Below, piece by piece: positions 1 through 8,313 of a stretch of 64,000 nt of DNA. Under the pieces are notes generated by a model. It searched no databases, was not told the origin of the DNA, and saw only the letters and a list, made by a program, of their open reading frames with translations. Source of the stretch: Bacteroidales bacterium. GTDB taxonomy: Bacteria > Bacteroidota > Bacteroidia > Bacteroidales > UBA3824. Both the position numbers and the translations under genes were made by a program. The stretch is taken from contig JAFYDK010000089.1 of assembly GCA_017544805.1 (NCBI GenBank), forward strand, positions 62,001-126,000. The letters run 5' to 3'. Within the stretch, counting starts at the first letter, position 1. Each line of letters opens with the position of its first letter.

Positions 1-1
1 G

Positions 2-640
2 CTTAAAAATCATACTGTTGATTTAATACTTTCGGATTTGATGATGCCCGAGATGGACGGAAAACAATTAGCTGAGGCAGTGAAGGCGGATATTAACATT
101 TCGCACATTCCGATTATAATTTTGACGGCTAAAACCTCGAGGGATTCACAACTTGAGAGTTTCCGCTCCGGCGTTGATGATTATATTATCAAGCCTTTTG
201 ACGAGGCACTTTTGAAAGCCAAAATTTTAACGCTCGTGGAAAACCGTCGGAAATATCAGCAGCGTTTCAAATCGGATATGGATATTGAGAGTCTGAATAT
301 TCCGGAGGATTCTTCTGACAAGAAATTTATTGATAAAGCCTTGAAAATCATCAAAGAAAACTATAAAGATTCGGAGTTTGACATTTCGGAATTAGCCGAG
401 GCAATGATGGTTTCTAAGACGATGCTGAACAAAAAAATGCAGGCTTTGACCAAACAAACGGCGGGTCAGTTTATCAGAAATTACCGTTTGAAAATTGCGC
501 ATGATTTAATTATCAAAAACAAAATCACACGCAATATGAATATTTCAGAAATTGCTTACGAGGTAGGTTTCAACGACCCGAAATATTTTACGAGATGTTT
601 TACGAAACATTTCGGCACTTCGCCCTCAAGTGTTGATTAG
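2..640 (+). CDS. Hybrid two-component regulator, C-terminal part (receiver + AraC-type HTH), cut by window edge
   Basis: The reading frame is open from base 2, so the start and the sensor and kinase parts lie outside the window. The visible 212 residues begin inside a response-regulator receiver domain: residue 12 is the Asp of an L-S-D-L-M-M-P motif (the phosphoacceptor), and a Y-I-I-K-P-F motif carries the conserved Lys. After a linker comes an AraC-family double helix-turn-helix with the usual end (E-V-G-F then Y-F-T-R-C-F). Known for the family: these regulators sense an oligosaccharide in the periplasm and switch on the adjacent PUL. The gene is convergent with the galactan-type locus at 2.5-14.6 kb, which is its likely target; that is inference. 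Its TAG stop overlaps the stop of the neighbouring minus-strand gene. Confidence 0.9.
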   Translation, partial: LKNHTVDLILSDLMMPEMDGKQLAEAVKADINISHIPIIILTAKTSRDSQLESFRSGVDDYIIKPFDEALLKAKILTLVENRRKYQQRFKSDMDIESLNIPEDSSDKKFIDKALKIIKENYKDSEFDISELAEAMMVSKTMLNKKMQALTKQTAGQFIRNYRLKIAHDLIIKNKITRNMNISEIAYEVGFNDPKYFTRCFTKHFGTSPSSVD

Positions 641-2404
641 TCGATAATCTTCATTTTTTTCATCAGATACGATGCGTTGAGGTTTTGAGAAATTCCGTCT
701 TTGAGTTTGTAATCGAAAATAAGGTCGTCGCCCTGAAACGAAATTTCAAAACATTTTGCCGTAACGTTTTGAGGATAAATGTCTTTGAGGTTTCCGATTC
801 CGATGTCGTGGGTAGCAAAAATGCCGTAGCACGAATAATTGAGAAGTTTTTTAACGAATTTTTCGCTGCCTTCGTGTTTATCTTTCGAGTTAGTTCCTCT
901 TAACATTTCGTCAATGATAATAAATAATGTTTCGCCCGATTGAAGTCTTTGGATTATTTGTTCGAGGCGTTTTAATTCTGCGAAAAAATAAGATTGATTC
1001 TCTTGAACCGAATCGTTGTTGCGGATACTCGTAAAAAGTTCTACGGGCGAAAATTTGAAACTTTCAGCGCAGACAACCGCTCCTAACTGACTTAAAATCA
1101 AGTTGGTGCCTATGGTTCTAAGATATGTGCTTTTGCCTGCCATGTTAGCACCGGTTAGGATTATAAGATAATTGCAAGTGGAAAAATGAATATCGTTTCT
1201 GACGCATTTTTCGTTTTTGATTAACGGATGACCGGCGTTTTTGGCTTCCAAAACGTATTTCTCTTCGCTCGGGATAGGAAGACACCAGTTAGGATTGTTG
1301 AATTTTAAATTTGCTAAAGAGAACAAAAAGTCGTATTCTGTTATAATTTCAAACCATCTTGAAACCTCTTTTGAATATTGTTTTTGCCATTTTTCAAATT
1401 TTAAATTCATCAAAATATCGTAAAAAAATATGCCTTGACCAAAAATTGCGAATATAAAATTATGACGTTGTTCGTATTTTTGAGCAATGTTGGCCAATGA
1501 TTTCATTGCTGAAGATATTTTTTTGTCTTTGATTTCTGAAAATTTTTCGGGTACGGCGTCAATTTTTTCAACGGTTTCAAAAAGGTGGAAATATTTTTTC
1601 AACGCTTGTGTATTATCTTCGATTTTGCTGCTGAATTTTTTTGTTTTTTTTTCGTTAATTAAAACGATTGACTGTTGCACCAAAAACAATGTAAGCGGAA
1701 TGTACGGACTTAAAAAATCGTATGCTGAGAGCAAAATCGTTATAATCGTAGCGGGAATTAAGACGCAGGAAAGAATTTTGTAAAGCGGAGTTTTTGAAAA
1801 AAAAATACTCCTCTTGTGATAAGTTTTTAATGTTTTCTTTAGTGATTTCGTGGTCGAAAATTTTGCCGTAAACGATAAATTTTTGACGTGCATCAACTAC
1901 TTTTTCAAATAGTTGTGAGTTTTTTTGAATTTCAAGAATTTTTGAAATGTTTTTTTCGGGGTTGATAAATTTTTCTGCCAAAAATTCATAACCGGGTTTT
2001 GTTGCGCAGCGGTTTACTTTTTGGAAAATTGATTTGTCTCCGAAAATGTCCAAATCAAAACTGAAATTATGTCCTTTGTCCAAAAATTCTTTGCCGTCCC
2101 TAAATGCCGAATTATCGTTGTCCAATGCCTTGATTTCGTTTTTATTGACTTGAGCCATCTGAAAATTAAAAATTTTTTCGTCATGGAAACGGGCATTTTT
2201 TTGAACGAAACTAAGGAAAACTATCGTGGAAATCAGGATAATTCCGAACATTATCGGTAAAGAAAAATTTGCGGCAATAATAGCGAGTAAAGTTCCGATA
2301 AGAAATGTTAAACCTCTGAAAATATTAGTGTTACGCTCTTTGATTTTGTATTTTTCGTATTCTTGAGTATAAAACTCGGCACGTTTTTGATAAAAATTTT
2401 TCAT
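637..2404 (-). pseudogene. Membrane-associated MutS-like ATPase, interrupted by a frameshift in a poly-T tract
   Basis: Two overlapping frames together encode one MutS-family protein. The N-terminal frame (from ATG at 2404) has two hydrophobic segments and runs to about 1797. The C-terminal frame carries the MutS ATPase domain: Walker A T-G-A-N-M-A-G-K-S-T, Walker B I-I-I-D-E-M with L-R-G-T-N after it, and a T-H-D switch. The frames change at a run of nine A on the + strand (1797-1805; T9 in the mRNA sense). With eight T the whole gene becomes one 588-codon frame, exactly divisible by three. Without the change the first frame goes on for about 45 unrelated residues and stops. This may be a sequencing error, a true mutation, a phase-variable tract or slippage. 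The domain layout resembles the transmembrane MutS-like proteins of Bacteroidota rather than MutS1. An upstream in-frame ATG at 2509 was rejected because it lies beyond the terminator hairpin at 2474-2506. Confidence 0.85.
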
Positions 2405-2473
2405 TCTTTTTTCGATGTAATTTTTCACAAAATTATATAAAAAATTTTGAATTACATTATAGTCATAACAAAA

Positions 2474-2506
2474 AAAACGGACGGTAAAAACTTTTCCGTC
2501 CGTTTT
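2474..2506 (-). terminator. Intrinsic terminator of the GH35 end of the first locus
   Basis: An 11-bp perfect stem (2474-2484 with 2496-2506, core ACGGACGG/CCGTCCGT) and an 11-nt loop are followed on the minus strand by a U-rich run. It lies 18 bases after the GH35 stop, so it closes the operon that begins near 14.6 kb. Confidence 0.85.
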
Positions 2507-2523
2507 CATTCTTAAAAAAAATC

Positions 2524-4845
2524 TTATTTCTTAAATTCTGTATCTTTGATAAAAATCCTGAAATCTTTTATCAGTCCGGGATTTCCTTTTTCTTGACGCG
2601 GGATTATGCGGATTGATTTCACCGTTTCTTTTTTGCCCAAGTCAATGACTACTGCATGAGGAAACGCTACATTATCAACTGTTTGCCAATAAGTTGATTC
2701 TTGTAAATCGTAAAGTTTGTCAGCCGTGTACTCGCCCGAACGGGTCTCCTCGCTGTCGGCATAAACCACTTTCCAATCCTTGCGGTTGATAAGTTTGTTG
2801 TTTTTATCAAAAGCGTCCAACTCCGCAAACGAGGTAATATTGTCGCCTGAAAAATTATTCAAAGCCTCAATGCAAAGATAACGTCCCGTCAAAGGTTTGT
2901 CAAACTCTATTGTCTGCGGCGTTGAAACATTTTTCAATGCGTCGGTTTTAACAGGTTGCTCTTTTGAAAGGTCGAGTTTTTCGCCGTCTTTGCGGTGCGT
3001 CTGAGGTACGCTCACACGGAGCATATCCAAAATCGGTTTGTCAAGACCTTGAACTTTCGGCTCTTTCGCCCCTAAAATGTCAAGAACAATAATTTCGTTT
3101 TTGCCTGCTTTTAACCAACAACCCGGCATGTAAAGCGTTTGTTGAGGACCTATTTCCCAAATTCTGCCCAAGGCATGACCGTTTACCCAAACAAAACCTT
3201 TACCCCATGTAGAAAAATCCAAAAACGTGTCTTCGGCTTTTTCCAAAGTAAATTCACCTTTGTAATAAGCCGGTTTGTTAGTGGTTTTAGCCTCTGAATA
3301 TTTTTTGTTGATTGCAAAATCGTAATCTAACGGCAATAAGAAAACCTGCCAATTTTTCAACTCCGTGCCGCTTATTGTTACCGATTCGGTAATGCCTTTG
3401 CGGTCGTGAATGGATTTGTCAAAATTAACACGTCCCAAAGCCTCAATGTAAATGTCAAGAACGCAGTCTTTTTTCAAATTTTTATTCAAAACGAACGAAA
3501 ATTCACCTTTACGGCGGTCGAGTTCGGCAATTTTTTCACCGTCGGCAAAAACCAAAGCATAATCGTGAACTTCAGTAATTTTGATTTCCGAACCTTTTTT
3601 AACATCGTTTTCAAGTTTTTTGCGGTAAAGAATTGAACCCCAACCTTGATTGAATTTTTCCATAGGTTTGATGTCCCTGCTTTCAATAGCAGCGGGAAGA
3701 TTTTCAAAAACATCAGCGCGCTCAGTTAGCTGAAATTCAGGAACTTTTACGGCTTTTATCTGTTGAGGAATTTCTGCCAAAACTTCACCCTCTTGAAGAT
3801 ATTTTTTCATCATGTCCCTCAAAAGTGTATATTTCGGCGTTACCTGACCGTTTTCTGAAATCGGCGCGTCATAATCGTAAGACGAACACATTGCACTGTA
3901 AGCCGGATTGTTAGCACCGCCCCAAAAACCAAACGTTGTGCCCCCGTGTGTCATGTAAAGACTGAATGAAATATTTTTGCTTAACATTTCTTCAAGACCG
4001 CTGACCATAACATCAGCAGGACGAGTCTCGTGTGGACGTCCCCAATGATCAAACCAGCCGCTCCAAAATTCACTGCACATAAGCGGCGTATTCGGTCTTA
4101 ACTCTTTGAGCTTTTTGAATTGTGCATCAATATCGCTGCCCGTACCGAAATTAACCGTCCAAAGTAGGTCGTCAAGAGCGTTGTTCGTAAAATTGCTGCT
4201 CCAATCGCATTGAAACAAAGGTACTTCGTTGAAACCTGATTTTCTTACTATGTCGCGTATTGCTGAAACGTAAGGTTTGTCAGTGCCATAACTTCCGTAC
4301 TCGTTTTCAACCTGAACCATTATGATATTTCCGCCCTTTGTAATCTGTAAATCAGATAATTGTTTGCCGACTTGAGCCATGAATTTTTCAACATGTTTCA
4401 TGTAATCGGCATCAAGAGTGCGTAATTTTATGCTGTCGTTTTTGAGCAACCACCACGGAAGACCGCCCATTTCCCATTCAGCGCAAACGTAAGGACCGGG
4501 ACGGACAATGATATACATTCCGTTTTTTTGTGCAAGACGGCAAAATTCAGCAATGTCCTTATTGCCTGAAAAATCAAATTTGCCTTCTTCCATTTCGTGG
4601 TAATTCCAAAAAATGTAAATGCACAACGTGTTCATGCCCAGTGCTTTACATAATTGGATGCGGTTTTCCCAATATTCTTTGGGAATACGGGAATAATGTA
4701 TTTCTGCGGCTTTAACAAGAAACGGTTTGCTGTTTAGCAAAAACGTTTTGTCGCCCACCTCAAAAGTGCCTGTCTTGGGCTTTTTCTCGCTGCAACTTGT
4801 TAATAAAAATGCTGCGAAGAATAATAAAATTAATTTTTTTATCAT
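2524..4845 (-). CDS. GH35 beta-galactosidase lipoprotein with C-terminal F5/8-type (discoidin) domain
   Basis: 773 residues. A lipoprotein signal (L-T-S-C, Cys18) suggests anchoring in a membrane. The GH35 catalytic domain occupies roughly residues 25-340. E182 in V-E-N-E-Y-G-S-Y-G fits the acid/base and E259 in C-S-E-F-W-S-G-W the nucleophile. The middle region has the beta-sandwich features of GH35 (W-G-K-G-F-V-W-V-N-G-H-A-L-G-R near residue 560). The last about 130 residues look like a discoidin/F5-8 type C carbohydrate-binding fold ending in K-D-F-R-I-F-I-K. GH35 enzymes remove terminal beta-linked galactose. Last gene of the operon, 70 bp after a GH30 gene. The galactan substrate is inferred from the neighbours. 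Confidence 0.9.
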   Translation of the reverse strand: MIKKLILLFFAAFLLTSCSEKKPKTGTFEVGDKTFLLNSKPFLVKAAEIHYSRIPKEYWENRIQLCKALGMNTLCIYIFWNYHEMEEGKFDFSGNKDIAEFCRLAQKNGMYIIVRPGPYVCAEWEMGGLPWWLLKNDSIKLRTLDADYMKHVEKFMAQVGKQLSDLQITKGGNIIMVQVENEYGSYGTDKPYVSAIRDIVRKSGFNEVPLFQCDWSSNFTNNALDDLLWTVNFGTGSDIDAQFKKLKELRPNTPLMCSEFWSGWFDHWGRPHETRPADVMVSGLEEMLSKNISFSLYMTHGGTTFGFWGGANNPAYSAMCSSYDYDAPISENGQVTPKYTLLRDMMKKYLQEGEVLAEIPQQIKAVKVPEFQLTERADVFENLPAAIESRDIKPMEKFNQGWGSILYRKKLENDVKKGSEIKITEVHDYALVFADGEKIAELDRRKGEFSFVLNKNLKKDCVLDIYIEALGRVNFDKSIHDRKGITESVTISGTELKNWQVFLLPLDYDFAINKKYSEAKTTNKPAYYKGEFTLEKAEDTFLDFSTWGKGFVWVNGHALGRIWEIGPQQTLYMPGCWLKAGKNEIIVLDILGAKEPKVQGLDKPILDMLRVSVPQTHRKDGEKLDLSKEQPVKTDALKNVSTPQTIEFDKPLTGRYLCIEALNNFSGDNITSFAELDAFDKNNKLINRKDWKVVYADSEETRSGEYTADKLYDLQESTYWQTVDNVAFPHAVVIDLGKKETVKSIRIIPRQEKGNPGLIKDFRIFIKDTEFKK

Positions 4846-4915
4846 ATCGTTTTATTTTTTTTGCCGCTCGTTGCGGGGTCGTTCCTTTTTTTGAAAAAAA
4901 ATGGAACAAAAAGTA

Positions 4916-6418
4916 TTAATACACCACTGTAACCACGCTTTTTGCTGGAACGCTCGCAACTGTTTTAACGTCGGTTTGGCGTTTGAGTTTGTTGCCGGGG
5001 GTGTCATTTGTTAGATAAACTGCCGATAATTGTTTCGGAAATTTAACTGCTTCGTCTTGGTTGGAATAGTTGATAATCACCGAAACTACGCTACCGTCTG
5101 TGTTTTTGAATGATGACATCATCAGACCTTCAGGAGTTTCTTTAGTGGAAAGTTTTGAGAAAATCCTCTTTGCGCCCGGTCTTATAAAACGGCTGTAATT
5201 GCCTAAAACCCAAAGCAAGCGGCTGTCTGAAATTTTTCCTGATTCGTATGTTTCTTCCATAAAGTCTTCTAAAAGACCGTCTTTGTAGTCTTCGCCGACG
5301 GCACGCCACCACTGCCATGATGAGGCGTTAGCATATACCAAATCGTGATGAATCCATCTTGAAACATACAACGCCGTTGTCATGGTCGTATCAAAACCAT
5401 GTCCGCCGCCTATTTCCTCGTCGTTGCCCATGACGCACTGTTCTGTCATCCAAAATTTTACGGCAAATTTTTCTAATGTATCGCGTAAATTCTCACGCAT
5501 TGTTTTCATAAAATCCAAAGGTGTGTTTGTCCAATAACCATGACCGGCAATCATGTTTTCTACGTGTTGTAAGCCGCAGACGTTTGACGAGGAATCTGCA
5601 TTGAAAAGCGTTTGAATGGCATATCCTCTGTCAGGATTGGTTTGATGAACGCCGACCATGGCGCGGTAATCTGAGGATTCATTAACGAGAATTTTTGTTT
5701 CGAGATTTTCTCTTGTTAATGCCTCGTCCAAGGCGCGGGTTATTTTTGCAATTTCGGCATTTGTAGCGGGTGTGCCTTCTTGTTTGGGTCCCTGCCAATT
5801 CCAATGACCGTCAGGTTCGTTGACGGGACAAATATATGAAATGTCTATTTGATGTTTTTCTTTCAAACCTTTGACTGCCTTTGCCATATAATCGGCATAT
5901 TTGTCGTAACAATCAGCTTTGAGATTAAAATCACCACCTCTTCCCGTGTTGGTTGCAAGACCGTTTTCTGTAAAATATACAGGCGGTGAGTTCAAAAACG
6001 CAACAAATGTTTTTACGCCATATTCTTGGGCTTTTTTCATGAATTTTACTTGAGATCTCTGACGTGAAAAATCCCAATTTCCATCCGGCATCAAAAAACA
6101 TTCTGTTCGTGTAAACTCCTTAATTTCAGATTTATCTTCTTGATAAGCACTACCTGTGCCGAGGTTGAAACGCCAAATGCTTAGCGCAATACCTTTGGGT
6201 GAGCCGTCTTGAAAAGTTTCATTTGAAAACAGCCATTCTGCGGCTTTGTTTATAGTTTTTTCTGGCCATTTTAACGAATAACGGATTGACCAAGCATCCG
6301 ATGCGCCGAAACCGTCTATCGTTTGAAAAGTTTTTTCTTCATCAATAACAGCCTCTTGAGTGAATTTTTCCGCACAACCACTCAATAATAATGATAATAT
6401 TAAAAAGTATTTTTTCAT
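4916..6418 (-). CDS. GH30 glycoside hydrolase lipoprotein (second of two)
   Basis: 500 residues from the ATG at 6418, which gives a clean lipoprotein signal (L-S-G-C, Cys15); a longer upstream frame would read through the intergenic hairpin and was rejected. The TIM-barrel GH30 (COG5520 type) signature begins with T-I-D-G-F-G-A-S near residue 33. E201 in P-V-N-E-P-D-G is the likely acid/base and E326 in M-T-E-Q-C the likely nucleophile. The C-terminal beta domain has the G-N-Y-S-R-F-I-R-P-G motif shared with the other GH30 here and ends K-S-V-V-T-V-V-Y. The motifs around the acid/base fit the endo-beta-1,6-galactanase type better than the glucosylceramidase type; this subfamily call is tentative. 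The two GH30 proteins are diverged paralogues. Confidence 0.88.
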   Translation of the reverse strand: MKKYFLILSLLLSGCAEKFTQEAVIDEEKTFQTIDGFGASDAWSIRYSLKWPEKTINKAAEWLFSNETFQDGSPKGIALSIWRFNLGTGSAYQEDKSEIKEFTRTECFLMPDGNWDFSRQRSQVKFMKKAQEYGVKTFVAFLNSPPVYFTENGLATNTGRGGDFNLKADCYDKYADYMAKAVKGLKEKHQIDISYICPVNEPDGHWNWQGPKQEGTPATNAEIAKITRALDEALTRENLETKILVNESSDYRAMVGVHQTNPDRGYAIQTLFNADSSSNVCGLQHVENMIAGHGYWTNTPLDFMKTMRENLRDTLEKFAVKFWMTEQCVMGNDEEIGGGHGFDTTMTTALYVSRWIHHDLVYANASSWQWWRAVGEDYKDGLLEDFMEETYESGKISDSRLLWVLGNYSRFIRPGAKRIFSKLSTKETPEGLMMSSFKNTDGSVVSVIINYSNQDEAVKFPKQLSAVYLTNDTPGNKLKRQTDVKTVASVPAKSVVTVVY

Positions 6419-6436
6419 AGATTTAATTATAATATA

Positions 6437-6486
6437 ACCACGGAAATCACTAAAAAAATAAGTTCTTTTTTCGTGTTTTCCGTGGT
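6437..6486 (-). other. Intergenic hairpin between the two GH30 genes
   Basis: Stem of 13 paired positions out of 14 (6437-6450 with 6473-6486, core ACCACGGAAA/TTTCCGTGGT), loop of 22 AT-rich bases. It lies between the stop of the upstream GH30 and the start of the downstream one. It may be a partial terminator or a processing and stability element that tunes expression within the operon. It has only a weak U tract, so it is not called a full terminator. Confidence 0.65.
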
Positions 6487-6501
6487 GAAAAAAAATAATT
6501 A

Positions 6502-8241
6502 TTATTTGCAATAAACCACTGTAGTTACAGATTTTGCCGGAATTACCATATTTCCGTCGCTCATGTTGGTACGCTCAAGTTTCTTTGTCTCGTCAGTTAC
6601 GAAACGCAAGAATTTCGTGTTACCTTCAAAACCGCTGATTTGAGGTTTAATCCTGACTTTTGAGTCTGTCAAGTTAGTGTAAACCATAACAAGCGTATTG
6701 CCGTCGCCTGATAAGAAAGCTGAACCGAAGAACGATTTATCGTTGCCGCAGGTCATATCAACACGTTTGTAACCCGGACGGATAAAACGGCTGTAATTAC
6801 CTAAAACATAAAGATTTACGTTGTCAGCCCAGTTACCGCCTGTGGATACGTCCTCATCGTTAAGATCTACGTTATCAGAAACATTACTACCGACTTTTAT
6901 AAGATAAAATCTGTTTTTCTGACTCCAACGCTCCTGACCGAAAACAGTCCAGTAACTCCAAGACGAAACGTTAGCCCAAACCAAATCAGAATAAATAACT
7001 CTTGACAAATAAAGTGCATTGTCAATGTATTTTGCTGCGTCCAAGCCCGGATATTCGTCAATTACGCCATAATCTCCAAGCAACGACCATTCTGTTTGCC
7101 AAAGTCCGATGCCGGCTGCATCTGCTGCGTTGTATGCGGTTGTGCGGTAAGATTCAAGTTCTGTCCAGCCTTTGTCTTCCCAATACGAATGTACACCGAC
7201 AACTTTATGAACATGGGTCAAATTCTTTAAGGAATTGTCGCCGTTGCCGAAAAATTCAGAAATCTGATTCAAAGTACCGTCATTACATCCCGCAACAGAG
7301 GAAGATGAGTATGTTGCAGACCATTTTGCAGCCTCAGGAATCACAATTTTAGTTTTTTGATCTTCGAGTTTTTCGTCCAAATACCTAATCAAGGTTGCAA
7401 CCTCTGAATTTTGCCAGCCGCAGCCTTCCTGATTTCTGTCTTTATGGTCTTTATCAATATTCCAACTATATTGAGGTTCGTTTACGGGCGAAATGTAATC
7501 AATAGGAATTCCGGCTTCGTTAAAATGTTTTGAAACCTCAGCCATATATTCGGCAAATTTTTCATAATTCTCAGATTCGAGATTTGAATTTTCGCCGCTT
7601 TCAGAATATGTTTTGCGGTTTTTAGTCCAAAAATAAAGCGGTGAATTGGAAAACAACAGCATTTTTTCAACGCCGTATTTTTTAGCCTCGGTCATAAAAA
7701 ACTGCTGACCTTTGCATTTTGTCCAATCGTATGTTTTACCGTCGTCTTTGAGATAACATTCCGCCATTTTTGCGGTTTCAAACATGGGTTCTTTCTGATC
7801 TGCGCTGCCTGCTCCGAGGTTTACCCTCCACATCGAAAGACCTATGCCTTCCAACGCTCCGTTTGCCAAAGTATCCTGAGAGAAAAGCAGTTTTGCAATT
7901 TTCTCCTTGCCTGCGTAATTCTTGCCGACATATTCGCCTAACCAACAATTTGATGCACCGAAACCTTCGATCGTCTGATAAACCGTTGCGGCGTTTACCG
8001 TAACTTTTATCTCATCACTCGCCTTTTCATCAGCGGTATTGACAACTTTCCATTCGGTTTTTGCGTTTTCGCCGCCGTTGTTGTTTTCGCCGTTGTTGTT
8101 GCCGCTTTCGCCATTGCGTTGTGCAAGTTCTTCGGGAGAAAGTGCTGTATTGCTTTCGTTTGGTGTAATGGTCTCATGGTCGCAAGAAACCATGCCTAAG
8201 GCAATCATTGCCGCTAATAATATTGAATAATTTTTTTTCAT
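6502..8241 (-). CDS. GH30 glycoside hydrolase lipoprotein (first of two), likely endo-beta-1,6-galactanase type
   Basis: 579 residues from ATG 8241 (the upstream ATG at 8256 adds only five residues before the signal). Lipobox G-M-V-S-C with Cys20, then a Gly/Asn-rich linker (about 40-62) that holds the enzyme away from the membrane, as in surface-exposed PUL enzymes. The GH30 barrel starts with T-I-E-G-F-G-A-S; acid/base candidate E255 in P-V-N-E-P-Q-Y-S-W and nucleophile candidate E384 in W-Q-T-E-W-S. The F-S-N-S-P motif, N-L-E-S-x-N-Y and Q-E-G-C after the acid/base agree with the endo-beta-1,6-galactanase branch (GH30_5-like) as I remember it. Known for the family: cleaves beta-1,6-galactan side chains of type II arabinogalactan. 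Substrate not proven by sequence alone. Confidence 0.88.
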   Translation of the reverse strand: MKKNYSILLAAMIALGMVSCDHETITPNESNTALSPEELAQRNGESGNNNGENNNGGENAKTEWKVVNTADEKASDEIKVTVNAATVYQTIEGFGASNCWLGEYVGKNYAGKEKIAKLLFSQDTLANGALEGIGLSMWRVNLGAGSADQKEPMFETAKMAECYLKDDGKTYDWTKCKGQQFFMTEAKKYGVEKMLLFSNSPLYFWTKNRKTYSESGENSNLESENYEKFAEYMAEVSKHFNEAGIPIDYISPVNEPQYSWNIDKDHKDRNQEGCGWQNSEVATLIRYLDEKLEDQKTKIVIPEAAKWSATYSSSSVAGCNDGTLNQISEFFGNGDNSLKNLTHVHKVVGVHSYWEDKGWTELESYRTTAYNAADAAGIGLWQTEWSLLGDYGVIDEYPGLDAAKYIDNALYLSRVIYSDLVWANVSSWSYWTVFGQERWSQKNRFYLIKVGSNVSDNVDLNDEDVSTGGNWADNVNLYVLGNYSRFIRPGYKRVDMTCGNDKSFFGSAFLSGDGNTLVMVYTNLTDSKVRIKPQISGFEGNTKFLRFVTDETKKLERTNMSDGNMVIPAKSVTTVVYCK

Positions 8242-8265
8242 TGTTGTAAAAAACATTAAAAAAAA

Positions 8266-8300
8266 GCACAGAGTTTACTCTGTTCTCATACGCTCTGTGC
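8266..8300 (-). other. Intergenic hairpin between susD-like and GH30 genes
   Basis: Perfect 8-bp stem GCACAGAG/CTCTGTGC (8266-8273 with 8293-8300). A-rich bases follow on + (T-rich on the transcribed strand). Position after the SusD stop suggests an attenuator or processing site that lowers enzyme expression relative to the transport pair. Confidence 0.55.
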
Positions 8301-8313
8301 CTCAATTAAAAAA

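Noticed and set aside
1655-1796. C-terminal tail of the first MutS-like frame after the T9 tract
   Set aside because: These about 45 residues have no likeness to the family; they are out-of-frame reading of the ATPase half.
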